From CAZODA01 sp964578485 (lineage in GTDB: Bacteria; Bacteroidota; Bacteroidia; Bacteroidales; Marinilabiliaceae), in NCBI GenBank assembly GCA_964578485.1, contig CAZODA010000034.1, positions 1 through 33,635 on the forward strand: DNA of 33,635 nt, written 5' to 3'. The translations under genes and the position numbers were made by a program. How positions within the stretch are numbered: the stretch's first letter is position 1; each line of letters opens with the position of its first letter. This document shows positions 7,480-14,206 of this stretch, piece by piece. The notes below the pieces were generated by a model. It had not been told where the DNA came from. It worked only from the letters and a program-made list of their open reading frames with translations, and made no database searches.

Positions 7480-8622
7480 TTACAGTTTACTTAGTTTTTC
7501 TATGGCTTGATCAAGTATTTCCTTTGGTCGGGAGAAATTAATTCTAATCAAAGGTTTATGTATTTTTTCATGAACAAAAAGGTTGTATGGGGCAACTGCA
7601 ACCCCTATTTCTTCTAACAGTAAAGTGGCAAACTCTAAATTTGGCAACTTAGATATTTCACCATAATTCAAAAGTTGAAAAAATGATCCCTTAGAAATTA
7701 GAGGTTTCAGACCTGTATGTATTAATATCTGTTCATTAAAATAATTTCTTTTTTCCTGGTAATATGATCTTAAGGATTTATATGCTTCTTGATTAGATAG
7801 AGCTTCTGTTAAGATAGTCTGAAAAGGAGTAAATTGTCTACTGCCTGTAACTTCCAGAATTTGTCTTATGCGTTTCATTATTTGCGATGGTGCAGCACAA
7901 TAGCCAATTGGCCATGGTGCACGGCAGCTAATACTTAAGGAATTTATTATAATACTGATTTCGGCTAATTTCGGATATAAAGCAACACTTTGATGTGATT
8001 CGTTATCAAAAATAATATGTTCATAACGTTCATCACTCAACACTATTATATTGGTTCCGCTAATTAATTTTTGCAAGCGTAACATATCCAATTCAGTAAA
8101 CACCATGCCTGTTGGATTATTAGGAGTATTTATAATAATCATTTTCGTATTTACTGTAACCATTTTTGTTACTTCTTCCCAGTCAACAATAAAATCAGGA
8201 TCCTTTAATGGAACATAAACAGGCCGTGCTCCACATAAGAGAATAACCGGTAGATAATTTTCATTTGCAGGCTCAAGCAGTAAAACCTCATCACCTTCTT
8301 TTAATGTTGCCGACATAGCAGCAAACAAAGCCTGATTTGGACCACAAGTAATGGTTATTTCTTCTTCAGGCGAATATTTATGACCATATAAACGTTCAAT
8401 TTTTTCTGAAATTATTTCACGTAAGGATATCAAGCCATGAAGAGGTGAAAATGGATTATTAAGTTCCTTAGGTGATAAATGTTTAATTAATAATGAAAGA
8501 ATCGGAGGAAGGTCTTCAACAAAAGAATTATCGGCCAGATCAATTGCTCCTGATTGTTTTGCCTGTTCACTTATCTGAGACACATATCCCGGATTATCAG
8601 AAAAAAATTTTGGTTGTATCAT
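7480..8622 (-). CDS. Class I/II aminotransferase homologue lacking the PLP lysine
   Basis: At 380 residues the length and overall sequence match class I/II aminotransferases, closest by eye to methionine aminotransferase YbdL. Fold motifs are present: INTPNNPTG (164-172), LSDERYEHIIF (195-205) and the carboxylate-binding arginine near residue 360 in PLIRINFSR. The segment that should hold the Schiff-base lysine (S-F-G-K-T in YbdL) reads S-L-S-I-S at 228-232. Ile231 (codon ATT, plus-strand 7930-7932) therefore replaces Lys, and the usual G-W-K/R-x-G-Y reads PWPIGY, which also loses the phosphate-binding base. Other cofactor positions look changed too (NPFSP for the usual NQYAP, EPANENY for DPSYDSY). 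The frame is intact, so this is probably a pseudoenzyme or an altered catalyst rather than a pseudogene. Transamination should not be assigned. Confidence 0.88.
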   Translation of the reverse strand: MIQPKFFSDNPGYVSQISEQAKQSGAIDLADNSFVEDLPPILSLLIKHLSPKELNNPFSPLHGLISLREIISEKIERLYGHKYSPEEEITITCGPNQALFAAMSATLKEGDEVLLLEPANENYLPVILLCGARPVYVPLKDPDFIVDWEEVTKMVTVNTKMIIINTPNNPTGMVFTELDMLRLQKLISGTNIIVLSDERYEHIIFDNESHQSVALYPKLAEISIIINSLSISCRAPWPIGYCAAPSQIMKRIRQILEVTGSRQFTPFQTILTEALSNQEAYKSLRSYYQEKRNYFNEQILIHTGLKPLISKGSFFQLLNYGEISKLPNLEFATLLLEEIGVAVAPYNLFVHEKIHKPLIRINFSRPKEILDQAIEKLSKL

Positions 8623-8657
8623 TAAATAACATTCGCTTTTGGTTAATTCACTACTAT

Positions 8658-8674
8658 CAAATATACCAAATATA
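8658..8674 (-). promoter_or_regulatory. Two -7 promoter elements in tandem for the aminotransferase-like gene
   Basis: On the minus strand TATATTTG occurs twice, nine bases apart (8667-8674 and 8658-8665). Both match TAnnTTTG exactly and lie 36-52 bases upstream of the start codon. The -33 box is not clear for either copy. Confidence 0.45.
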
Positions 8675-8784
8675 AGCTGAAAAAGTATTCAAAAGCTTCA
8701 AACATACATGTAAAAAAAAGCACCTTCAATAGTAGATAACACGGCATTGGTCAAATTTGTTGTCTCATCTTGCCGACATATAAG

Positions 8785-9510
8785 TTAAAACAGCTCTTTC
8801 AACACCGATAAGGACTTAATTTTTCCAATTCCTTGATGATGCAACTCATAAAATAATATTAAAGCATTTAACAACATTCTCCTTTGTTCGACATTGACAG
8901 CTATCAAGGAAAAATCATTTTGCCCAACTGAAAACAACTTCGACAACAATTTACTTTCTATAATATTTAAATGATAAGGATGAGATGGAATTACACTCAC
9001 AAAACATCCTTCAACAATATCAAACCTATTACATACATTTTCCTCATAATTATTTTGTGGAAAAAAACCTAATAGCTTTGTTAAATGAAACAAAAACCAA
9101 ATATGAAAGTTTTCAATACCCCTTTGTTCACTATCAAGGGTTGCAATTGCATCAGAAATAAAATTAAACAATTCAGCATTTATCCCTTCATTACGCAAAA
9201 TACGGTAAAGTACTTCGGTTAGTAAGAATGCTTGTGCCCTGCGTGTCTGAGAAAATGGAATATAAAGTAAAGGTATAATCAACTTAAACTCTTTAATACG
9301 TTGAATATCTTTGTTTGGCCTCTGATACACTTCCATATTAATCATATTCAAAGGCTGCAATAAAATACTCAAATTCTTTTTTCGCTTTCCAAATAAACCG
9401 TTCACCATATAACTTTGCATCCCAAAGTCGAGAGTATAGATATGAACAATGGCACTAGTATCTCCATAACGCGTATGAGTTAATACAATACCATCTGTTT
9501 TTTGTAGCAT
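8785..9510 (-). CDS. recO: DNA repair protein RecO
   Basis: This is a 241-residue RecO, which loads RecA on SSB-coated single-stranded DNA together with RecR and anneals strands. The N-terminal OB fold is recognisable (MLQKTDGIVLTHTRYGDTS and later HIYTLDFGMQSYMVNGLFGKRKK, residues 1-45). It is followed by the helical part with RRAQAFLLTEVLYRIL near residue 90 and a C-terminal helical region. The zinc-finger cysteines of some RecO proteins are not evident, and the length is normal for Bacteroidota. It is a single gene on the minus strand. The 162 bases to the next gene hold only that gene's upstream region. Confidence 0.93.
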   Translation of the reverse strand: MLQKTDGIVLTHTRYGDTSAIVHIYTLDFGMQSYMVNGLFGKRKKNLSILLQPLNMINMEVYQRPNKDIQRIKEFKLIIPLLYIPFSQTRRAQAFLLTEVLYRILRNEGINAELFNFISDAIATLDSEQRGIENFHIWFLFHLTKLLGFFPQNNYEENVCNRFDIVEGCFVSVIPSHPYHLNIIESKLLSKLFSVGQNDFSLIAVNVEQRRMLLNALILFYELHHQGIGKIKSLSVLKELF

Positions 9511-9619
9511 ATTATTTATAGATCTATAATTATATTCTTTACAAATTTAAAAATAATAAAAGCCTTTAAACTTATTAATTGAAAAAATACAAAATCAAGA
9601 TGTGGTTTTATACGACATT

Positions 9620-9651
9620 TTTGGTTGCCTAAATGAATTGTTTTATATTTG
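9620..9651 (+). promoter_or_regulatory. Promoter of tRNA-Leu
   Basis: TTTG (9620-9623) and TATATTTG (9644-9651) are separated by 20 bases, matching both parts of the Bacteroidota -33/-7 consensus. The expected start of transcription is about 20 bases before the tRNA. Confidence 0.75.
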
Positions 9652-9677
9652 CTGCGCAATCTTTATTATCCTTTTAT

Positions 9678-9761
9678 GCCCAGATGGCGGAATAGGTAGA
9701 CGCGCTGGTCTCAAACACCAGTGGCAGCAATGCTGTGCCGGTTCGACCCCGGCTCTGGGTA
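9678..9761 (+). tRNA. tRNA-Leu (anticodon CAA)
   Basis: This is an 84-nt class II tRNA. The acceptor stem is GCCCAGA/TCTGGGT with discriminator A. The anticodon stem is CTGGT/ACCAG around loop CTCAAAC (CAA, reading TTG). A long variable arm follows, then the T arm GCCGG-TTCGACC-CCGGC. No CCA is encoded. Its last bases are repeated at 11418-11429, which marks it as the integration site of the degraded element that follows. Confidence 0.97.
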
Positions 9762-9762
9762 C
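9751..9762 (+). repeat. Attachment site copy within the tRNA-Leu 3' end
   Basis: GGCTCTGGGTAC at the tRNA 3' end is identical to 11418-11429. The tRNA stays intact at this end, as expected when an element integrates into a tRNA gene and restores its 3' end. Confidence 0.65.
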
Positions 9763-9820
9763 AGAAAATTACTGTTAATCGTTGATTTACATTTGCGCTT
9801 CCCAAAATCTAAGAATTTCA

Positions 9821-10090
9821 CTACCTGAATAGAACTTGCGCCCGTTGGCTAATCTCATCGGAGGCCGATACTCTATTTGATTGCAACCACACTTCTAACT
9901 CCAACCGGTTGAAATAAATCATTTTTCCGAGTGGTTTATAATGCGGAATTTGCTGTCTCATTGTGAGTTTGTATAAATAACTCCGAGGCATACCCAAGTA
10001 CCGGACGGCTTCCTCGCTCGTCAAAACTTCTTTGGTAGTGTGGATTGTGTTTGCCGCTACCTCATCGGCAAATTTTTGAATTTCTGTCAT
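9821..10090 (-). CDS. Excisionase / AlpA-like helix-turn-helix protein
   Basis: This is an 89-residue small DNA-binding protein. A winged HTH of the excisionase/AlpA type (HTH_17) spans about residues 22-72: VLTSEEAVRYLGMPRSYLYKLTMRQQIPHY, then GKMIYFNRLELEVWL. Such proteins bend DNA at attachment sites to direct the integrase to excise, or regulate element genes. It lies 59 bases from the tRNA attachment site. Its frame is intact although its neighbours are broken. It starts at ATG 10090. Confidence 0.8.
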   Translation of the reverse strand: MTEIQKFADEVAANTIHTTKEVLTSEEAVRYLGMPRSYLYKLTMRQQIPHYKPLGKMIYFNRLELEVWLQSNRVSASDEISQRAQVLFR

Positions 10091-10183
10091 CTCTTTATTT
10101 TTTTTAGAATTTAATAAAGAGGCGCGCGCTGCCTCGCACTCGTTTGAATGTAAGGGCGAAGGTAGAAACGTAAGGATATAAAA

Positions 10184-10225
10184 ATCCCCTAAATAACACC
10201 TATCTTAGTGCATAATATAGGGGAT
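10184..10225. repeat. Inverted repeat upstream of the excisionase gene
   Basis: ATCCCCTA (10184-10191) and TAGGGGAT (10218-10225) are perfect 8-bp arms separated by 26 bases. They stand between the end of the broken gene and the start of the excisionase gene. This may be a terminator or an operator of the old element. Confidence 0.5.
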
Positions 10226-10246
10226 AACTTCAATTAAATAAGTATT

Positions 10247-11056
10247 TTACGACTTGAATATGGCTTCTATGTCATTGGCTCTTTCTACTTTTCCAAAACG
10301 TTCTTTACTTTCATGTCTTGTCTGTGTAAAGTATTTGTAATTCCAAAGTTTTTCAAAAGGTTTCCATTTTGGTTTTAAATTTAGTTTTTCGCCCATCAAT
10401 TCAGCGAAATAAGCCATTTGATATTTAGTTCCTACAAATTGATAATGGTCATCAACAAAGCCGTATTCTTTGGCATTATTGAAATATCCTTTTGCCTTAT
10501 AGTTATCTAATTCTTTGGGAAGTGCTTTTTATACTTTGGGCTTTCTGTTGTATTTTTCCCTCAAAATTTTCACTTCGAGTTCTGCTAGCAATTTATTCCG
10601 CTCGTTTATTCTGTCTTGAATGATTGGAGAAGAAGGCAGCCCTAAAATAACCGGTTTTCTGTTATCAATGTCTTTTTTTAACTTATCAAAAAACCTCTAC
10701 AAAAGAAGTATATCTACTTTGTCAAAATCCTGCTCAATGTTCACAAGCTCACTTATATCGTGTGTAATATCATCCTTATTTTAATCCCAATTTATTATTG
10801 TATTACATCCGTTCTTATCTACATATTCGGCAACATCCTTGCTTTGGCAGCGAGGGCAAATAATATCGCCGTCAATCCTAAAAGAACCGCCACATTTGCA
10901 AGATTCTAAATTCACGTTGTCTTCTTCGGAACTGCTAACTTGCTTCTTTGTTCCGCACTTATCACAATAGTAGAAGGAAAACAAAAAGCCCGTTCCTTCG
11001 TAATGTGTCCACTTCCTTTTACACGATTTACATTTGACCTTTAAAGCTGTTCCCAT
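10247..11056 (-). pseudogene. Zinc-ribbon gene interrupted by three in-frame stops
   Basis: A 269-codon frame starts at ATG 11056 and ends at TAA 10247. It contains three internal stops: TAA at 10781-10783, TAG at 10697-10699 and TAA at 10529-10531. The part before the first stop is a 91-residue protein with zinc-ribbon cysteines (CKSC, CDKC, CKC, CPRC). The later parts still read as protein, for example KLKKDIDNRKPVILGLP, then RINERNKLLAELEVKILREKYNRKPKV, and the hydrophilic aromatic-rich C-terminus around FVDDHYQFVGTKYQMAYFAELMG and ending DIEAIFKS. There is no frameshift. It begins 4 bases after the integrase remnant and has the same orientation. The first segment may still be a free-standing gene with a broken second gene in the same frame. 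No family is recognised. Confidence 0.7.
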
Positions 11057-11060
11057 ACGA

Positions 11061-11276
11061 TTATAATTTAAGTTCGGGCAAACTATTTATTGCAGCCTCT
11101 TATAGACTATCAACCGCACTAGTGTACTTTTCCGCATGGTTCAAGCCGGAATGACCTAAAAGGCTCGCTACTGTCTTTATATTAGCGCAATTGTTGAGAA
11201 TATTCACGGCGAAAGAGTGCCGGGCGCAATGCCAACTAATATGCTTTTTTATTCCTTTCTTTGCAAAGATAAGTAT
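11061..11276 (-). pseudogene. Tyrosine integrase, C-terminal catalytic remnant
   Basis: The conceptual translation shows the end of a phage-type integrase: SWHCARHSFAVNIL carries the H-x-x-R box, ASLLGHSG the second catalytic histidine, and EKYTSAVDSL the nucleophile Tyr. The N-terminal and core domains and the first catalytic Arg are absent, since a stop lies directly upstream (TAA at 11277-11279). A further in-frame TAA at 11100-11102 follows the Tyr by eight codons. It lies about 140 bases from the distal attachment copy. It resembles integrases of Bacteroidota ICEs and islands. It is non-functional because of truncation. Confidence 0.85.
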
Positions 11277-11417
11277 TTATTTTGTTCCGGGTAGCCAAAG
11301 AGTAGGATAAAACAAAGGCTTTTTTATGAAAACAAGAGAATGTATCTATTTGGGCTACCTGCTATTTTACAGGCTCTTGTATTCCTTTCTGTTCTCTTTT
11401 TTGCTGGGTACTTTCTT

Positions 11418-11429
11418 GGCTCTGGGTAC
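11418..11429 (+). repeat. Distal attachment site copy
   Basis: GGCTCTGGGTAC is identical to the last 12 bases at the tRNA-Leu 3' end (9751-9762). A partial copy, CTGGGTAC, lies 18 bases upstream at 11404-11411. It lies just outside the integrase remnant. Confidence 0.6.
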
Positions 11430-11602
11430 CTTTTTCATATATAATTTTTATTTTCACCCATACATTTTTCTATTGATATTTCTCCTTACGGAGGATGGTA
11501 CCAGTTAAGGCAAAGCCATTGGACATCCATATATTGATTGAGAAATTCGCCCTCAAGAGGCAACATATTATAGCTTCCATATTCGGCAAGCCTCGACGGG
11601 AG

Positions 11603-11627
11603 GTAAAATCTTCACAAATAGGAGAAA
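11603..11627 (+). repeat. 25-base direct repeat, copy 1
   Basis: The 25 bases beginning GTAAAATCTTCAC and ending AGGAGAAA recur exactly at 11778-11802, 175 bases away. Both copies are preceded by GA(A/G). Confidence 0.9.
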
Positions 11628-11777
11628 CCAACCTTCCGGCTTACGGAGTTCGGTAAAACAAAGAGAGACAAATCTACTAATTCGCGGAACTGGTTCCTGT
11701 CTCCCGCTCACGCGGTACCCGGGATTTCGCTTCGCTCTAAGCCCCTTCAAAAGGGTAAGTGGTCGAAGAACGTAGAA

Positions 11778-11802
11778 GTAAAATCTTCACAAATAGGAGA
11801 AA
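11778..11802 (+). repeat. 25-base direct repeat, copy 2
   Basis: This is identical to 11603-11627. Both copies are followed, nearby or at once, by AAACAAAGAGA, so the duplicated unit may be larger and degraded. Confidence 0.9.
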
Positions 11803-11851
11803 ACAAAGAGAACTGAGTGGGAAAAAAGTTGTCTCTGTTAAATTTGTTAAA

Positions 11852-11899
11852 CCCCTCAGTCCTTCGGACAGCTCCCCTTTAAAAGTGGAGCAGTTGGGG
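11852..11899. repeat. Branched palindromic intergenic element
   Basis: Outer arms CCCC/GGGG enclose two hairpins: GTCC-TTC-GGAC and GCTCC...GGAGC. The layout is that of a three-way junction. It resembles short palindromic intergenic repeats that I recall from other Bacteroidota genomes. Confidence 0.6.
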
Positions 11900-12129
11900 C
11901 GTTACATATGATAAGTTATACTGGTAATTCTTATTTAGCGAAATATTCGAGTTTTAATTTGCGGATTACAGGTTTGTTGCCTCTGACAAGTCATAGGTCG
12001 AAAAATCAAAATACGCCAAGCGATATTTCCTGATAGATTAAAAAAAACGGGGATAAGTACATAGTATCTCGTTCACCATGGGATATAATTCAACATAGAT
12101 TCATTGCCGGGTGCTGCGTAGGGCTCAGA

Positions 12130-12146
12130 GTCCAAAAAGTTTGGAC
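12130..12146. terminator. Small hairpin after the DUF3024 gene
   Basis: GTCCAAA-AAG-TTTGGAC is a perfect 7-bp stem with a 3-base loop. It lies 29 bases beyond the DUF3024 stop codon (minus strand). No T run follows, so terminator function is uncertain. Confidence 0.4.
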
Positions 12147-12175
12147 ATAGGTTTTATTGTTTTATATATTAATTT

Positions 12176-12454
12176 TTATCCCCAAAAACATCCATAACTA
12201 TCTTCTTCTACGATTTCATTAAATTCTTTCAATGTTTTTACAATCGCTTGCGGTCTATATGAATGCCATTTTAAATCTGCTCTTAGCCAAAATATTTTCC
12301 AATGATTCTTAGATTTAATGTAGGTGGTTTTTGCTATATGAGATTCAATTTTCTTATTCGGATCCTCCCAATGAGGTCGAATTTCATAGATTATAATGCT
12401 TTGTCCATCAATTTTATATGAGATGTCAAGCTGATCACGAATTTTTACCGACAA
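12176..12454 (-). CDS. DUF3024 family protein, N-terminus uncertain
   Basis: This is a 92-residue protein that matches the remembered DUF3024 pattern: DISYKIDGQSIIIYEIRPHW, then AKTTYIKSKNHWKIFW, LKWHSY and the end DSYGCFWG. The family is small, of unknown function, and scattered among accessory genes. Members usually have a further 20 or so residues before the conserved part. Here the frame is closed by TAA only a few codons upstream and the only practical start is TTG at 12454. The gene may therefore be 5'-truncated, or may start at a non-ATG codon. It is a lone gene on the minus strand in the island. Confidence 0.75.
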   Translation of the reverse strand: MSVKIRDQLDISYKIDGQSIIIYEIRPHWEDPNKKIESHIAKTTYIKSKNHWKIFWLRADLKWHSYRPQAIVKTLKEFNEIVEEDSYGCFWG

Positions 12455-12504
12455 CTTTTGATACGAAGATAATACTTTTTACTTACCGGAAATATTCAAT
12501 CGAA

Positions 12505-12517
12505 GCGAATAATTCGC
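12505..12517. repeat. Short palindrome between DUF3024 and the three-gene operon
   Basis: GCGAAT-A-ATTCGC is a perfect inverted repeat located 35 bases beyond the stop of the last operon gene. It may act in termination. Confidence 0.4.
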
Positions 12518-12552
12518 CTTGTGTTCAAACCGCTTGTTATGCCGTCGTACTT

Positions 12553-13170
12553 TTATAATTTTGTACTTCTTCTTTCAACTTTATCTTGGATTCTCGTAAA
12601 ATGAATGGATAGTTTTAACAAGAAAAGATATGCACCATAATCACTTAACGTAAATATTCTTGTTTTTTGTATTGTTTCTCTTTCTACTGTATTATTGGCT
12701 ACGTTATTCACTCTGTCAAGGAAAACTAGTGATTCTTTAAAACTACTTCCAAATTCAGGCAAATAAAAAATTTGTGTTATTTCTTGTCTTTTAATTGAGC
12801 CTATATGACTATCTATTTGTTCTTTTGACTTCGTAGAATGTTTGAGAAGAGAATCTTTGTATTTCTTTAAATTAAATATGGGGGCATAGACAATTTGAGA
12901 AGGAAAACTTCTAACATTATGAGTATCAATATCACAAGTGTTTGATAGAATAATACTTGGTGCAGGTTTAACTTCGGTATTAGGCAAATTTACGACCAAC
13001 ATATCGGTAAGTCCATCGCCTTGATATATTATGTCAGTTTCTTTTAGGTTTGTTGTGTATAATCTTTCGTCTATATTATAGGGGAAATCCTTCAAACCGC
13101 TAAAAAGCTCTCTTTCTGATTCGGCTGATAGATACTTAGGAAGATATATTTTTAAGTCACCTAAATTCAT
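12553..13170 (-). CDS. Unknown protein, third gene of the TIGR04255 operon
   Basis: This is a soluble protein of 205 residues. I chose ATG at 13170 because it overlaps the upstream stop as ATGA, a common sign of translational coupling; a TTG at 13182 would add four residues. The visible core is a strand-rich region with SIILSNTCDIDTHN, then QIVYAPIFNLKKY, a pattern I recall from small proteins encoded in accessory regions. It is followed by a Lys-rich helix, EITQIFYLPEFGSSF and a helical C-terminus. There are no membrane segments. It has no confident family name and no predicted activity. The overlap with its neighbour suggests that its product works with the other two. Confidence 0.75.
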   Translation of the reverse strand: MNLGDLKIYLPKYLSAESERELFSGLKDFPYNIDERLYTTNLKETDIIYQGDGLTDMLVVNLPNTEVKPAPSIILSNTCDIDTHNVRSFPSQIVYAPIFNLKKYKDSLLKHSTKSKEQIDSHIGSIKRQEITQIFYLPEFGSSFKESLVFLDRVNNVANNTVERETIQKTRIFTLSDYGAYLFLLKLSIHFTRIQDKVERRSTKL

Positions 13171-13481
13171 ATTAAGTCCCAAAAGTTTTCATTAACAATA
13201 TCAACGTATTCATTATCTATGTCTTTAGAATTATTAATGACTGTTTTTGAAAACTCAATAATAGTTTCAATCTTTTTATTGCCCGTGCTAAGCTGTTGAT
13301 AATCAGAGCTTGGATGGAAGGCTAAGTCTTTCCAATCAGAAATATCATTTTGATAGGAATAATTATAATTATCACTCGGAATTAATATGTCGTAAGCGTA
13401 AGATACGCTAACAACACTTGTACTCAGTGCGGCAAGTAATATGATGTTTTGAATTGAATTATGTGAACTATTGTTTCCCAT
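13167..13481 (-). CDS. Small membrane-anchored or exported protein, second gene of the operon
   Basis: This protein has 104 residues. A hydrophobic stretch at about residues 11-30 (NIILLAALSTSVVSVSYAYD) could be a signal-anchor or signal peptide. The remainder is polar and Asp/Asn/Ser/Tyr-rich, with a helix around KKIETIIEFSKTVI. It has no recognisable domain. It starts at ATG 13481, 4 bases after the stop of the TIGR04255 gene, and its stop overlaps the start of the third gene. The arrangement suggests a three-protein unit with one membrane partner. Confidence 0.7.
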   Translation of the reverse strand: MGNNSSHNSIQNIILLAALSTSVVSVSYAYDILIPSDNYNYSYQNDISDWKDLAFHPSSDYQQLSTGNKKIETIIEFSKTVINNSKDIDNEYVDIVNENFWDLI

Positions 13482-13485
13482 TTTA

Positions 13486-14190
13486 TTAGTATTTAGGGTT
13501 TAAAGAATGTAAGAAATCTGGTTTCAATAAACTAAAAAACAATTCTTTTTCCTTTGAATGGCCTAAATCAATAATTTCCTTTTTGTTTGAGAAAAAATTA
13601 TTCAAGTCCGTCGTTTTAAAAGTATCAATATCAATTATTGAACCATCCTTCCCGTTTACATTTACATTATTTGCAATTTGTAAAGTACTTAAAAAAGGTA
13701 ATTGGTCAATTTCTGTTCTAATTACTGTGTTTTTATAAAGAATACCATCATCTTTGATAGAAACATTCAAATCAATATTATCAAAAATATTTGATTCAAA
13801 AAAGTTTATATATCGGATTCCTAACCTTTGAATTGATTCAACAATATTTGTTGTTTCAATCTTTTCCAAAACCTTGATAATGAGCTCTGAAAACAATTGC
13901 CATCCTATATATTCAGGAAATGAACTAATTGTAAAAACATCAGGCCCAATTTGAATTACGAAATTCTCATTGGATACTTTGAAGTATGGTTTATATTTCA
14001 AGTTTGGGTCATTCGATCTAACATTATCAGGTAATTGTAAAATTGGAAGGCTCTCAACCTTAGGGAAATCACTTTGTAGAGAATTATAAATTACCCCAAA
14101 AACAGCGTTTGCATTTATTTTTGATGTAAACCTTACTTCCAATAATGCATCGACAATAGGACAAATTTCTAATGTTTTAGGTAGTTTCAC
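13486..14190 (-). CDS. TIGR04255 family protein, first gene of the operon
   Basis: This is a 234-residue soluble protein. The opening P-I-V-D-A-L-L-E-V-R-F (residues 12-22), the central IQRLGIRYINFF, and the later TLQIANN and IDIDTFKTTD match the remembered pattern of TIGR04255, a sporadically distributed family of unknown function. The start is GTG at 14190, just after a promoter-like element, so the mRNA leader would be very short. It heads a tight minus-strand operon with the small hydrophobic protein and the TCDI-motif protein. Sporadic families in coupled operons beside degraded mobile DNA are often defence or conflict genes, but no nuclease, toxin or protease motif is visible here. Confidence 0.8.
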   Translation of the reverse strand: MKLPKTLEICPIVDALLEVRFTSKINANAVFGVIYNSLQSDFPKVESLPILQLPDNVRSNDPNLKYKPYFKVSNENFVIQIGPDVFTISSFPEYIGWQLFSELIIKVLEKIETTNIVESIQRLGIRYINFFESNIFDNIDLNVSIKDDGILYKNTVIRTEIDQLPFLSTLQIANNVNVNGKDGSIIDIDTFKTTDLNNFFSNKKEIIDLGHSKEKELFFSLLKPDFLHSLNPKY

Positions 14191-14206
14191 AACTTTATTT
14201 TTTTTA

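Larger units (their letters stand above)
9763..11429. mobile_element. Remnant of a tRNA-integrated element
   Basis: The 1.67-kb interval lies between the tRNA-Leu 3' end and an identical 12-base copy. It contains an excisionase-type HTH gene, a gene broken by three stops, and the catalytic C-terminus of a tyrosine integrase next to the distal repeat. All genes point toward the tRNA. This is what remains of a genomic island, ICE or mobilisable element after internal deletion: the cargo and the N-terminal part of the integrase are gone, so it could not move by itself. Whether it once extended further right, to include the 12-14 kb genes, cannot be told. Confidence 0.7.
11430..12175. other. Gene-poor, repeat-rich stretch
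   Basis: No credible gene is seen in these 746 bases. The content is mixed: two copies of a 25-base direct repeat, a structured palindromic block at 11852-11899, a fragment CGGGATTTCGCTTCGCTC shared in form with other intergenic regions of this window, and a small palindrome near the DUF3024 gene. A 60-residue frame on the minus strand (11568-11750) is Arg/Pro-rich and lies across repeats; it does not look like protein. Confidence 0.6.

Noticed and set aside
10247..11276. A different genetic code for the element
   Set aside because: The integrase is truncated as well, the excisionase gene is normal, and all the frames also end in TAA; decay explains the stops more simply.
11326..11508. 60-residue very hydrophobic frame on the plus strand
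   Set aside because: It runs through the distal attachment copy. The Phe/Leu/Tyr content follows from T-rich DNA, and there is no promoter or family pattern.
11568..11750. 60-residue Arg/Pro-rich frame on the minus strand
   Set aside because: It crosses one 25-base repeat and a shared intergenic repeat fragment, so it is repeat DNA read as protein.
12505..12552. Possible integron attC site (GTTATGCC next to the operon end)
   Set aside because: No matching second core or paired arms at attC spacing; only a 13-base palindrome is nearby.
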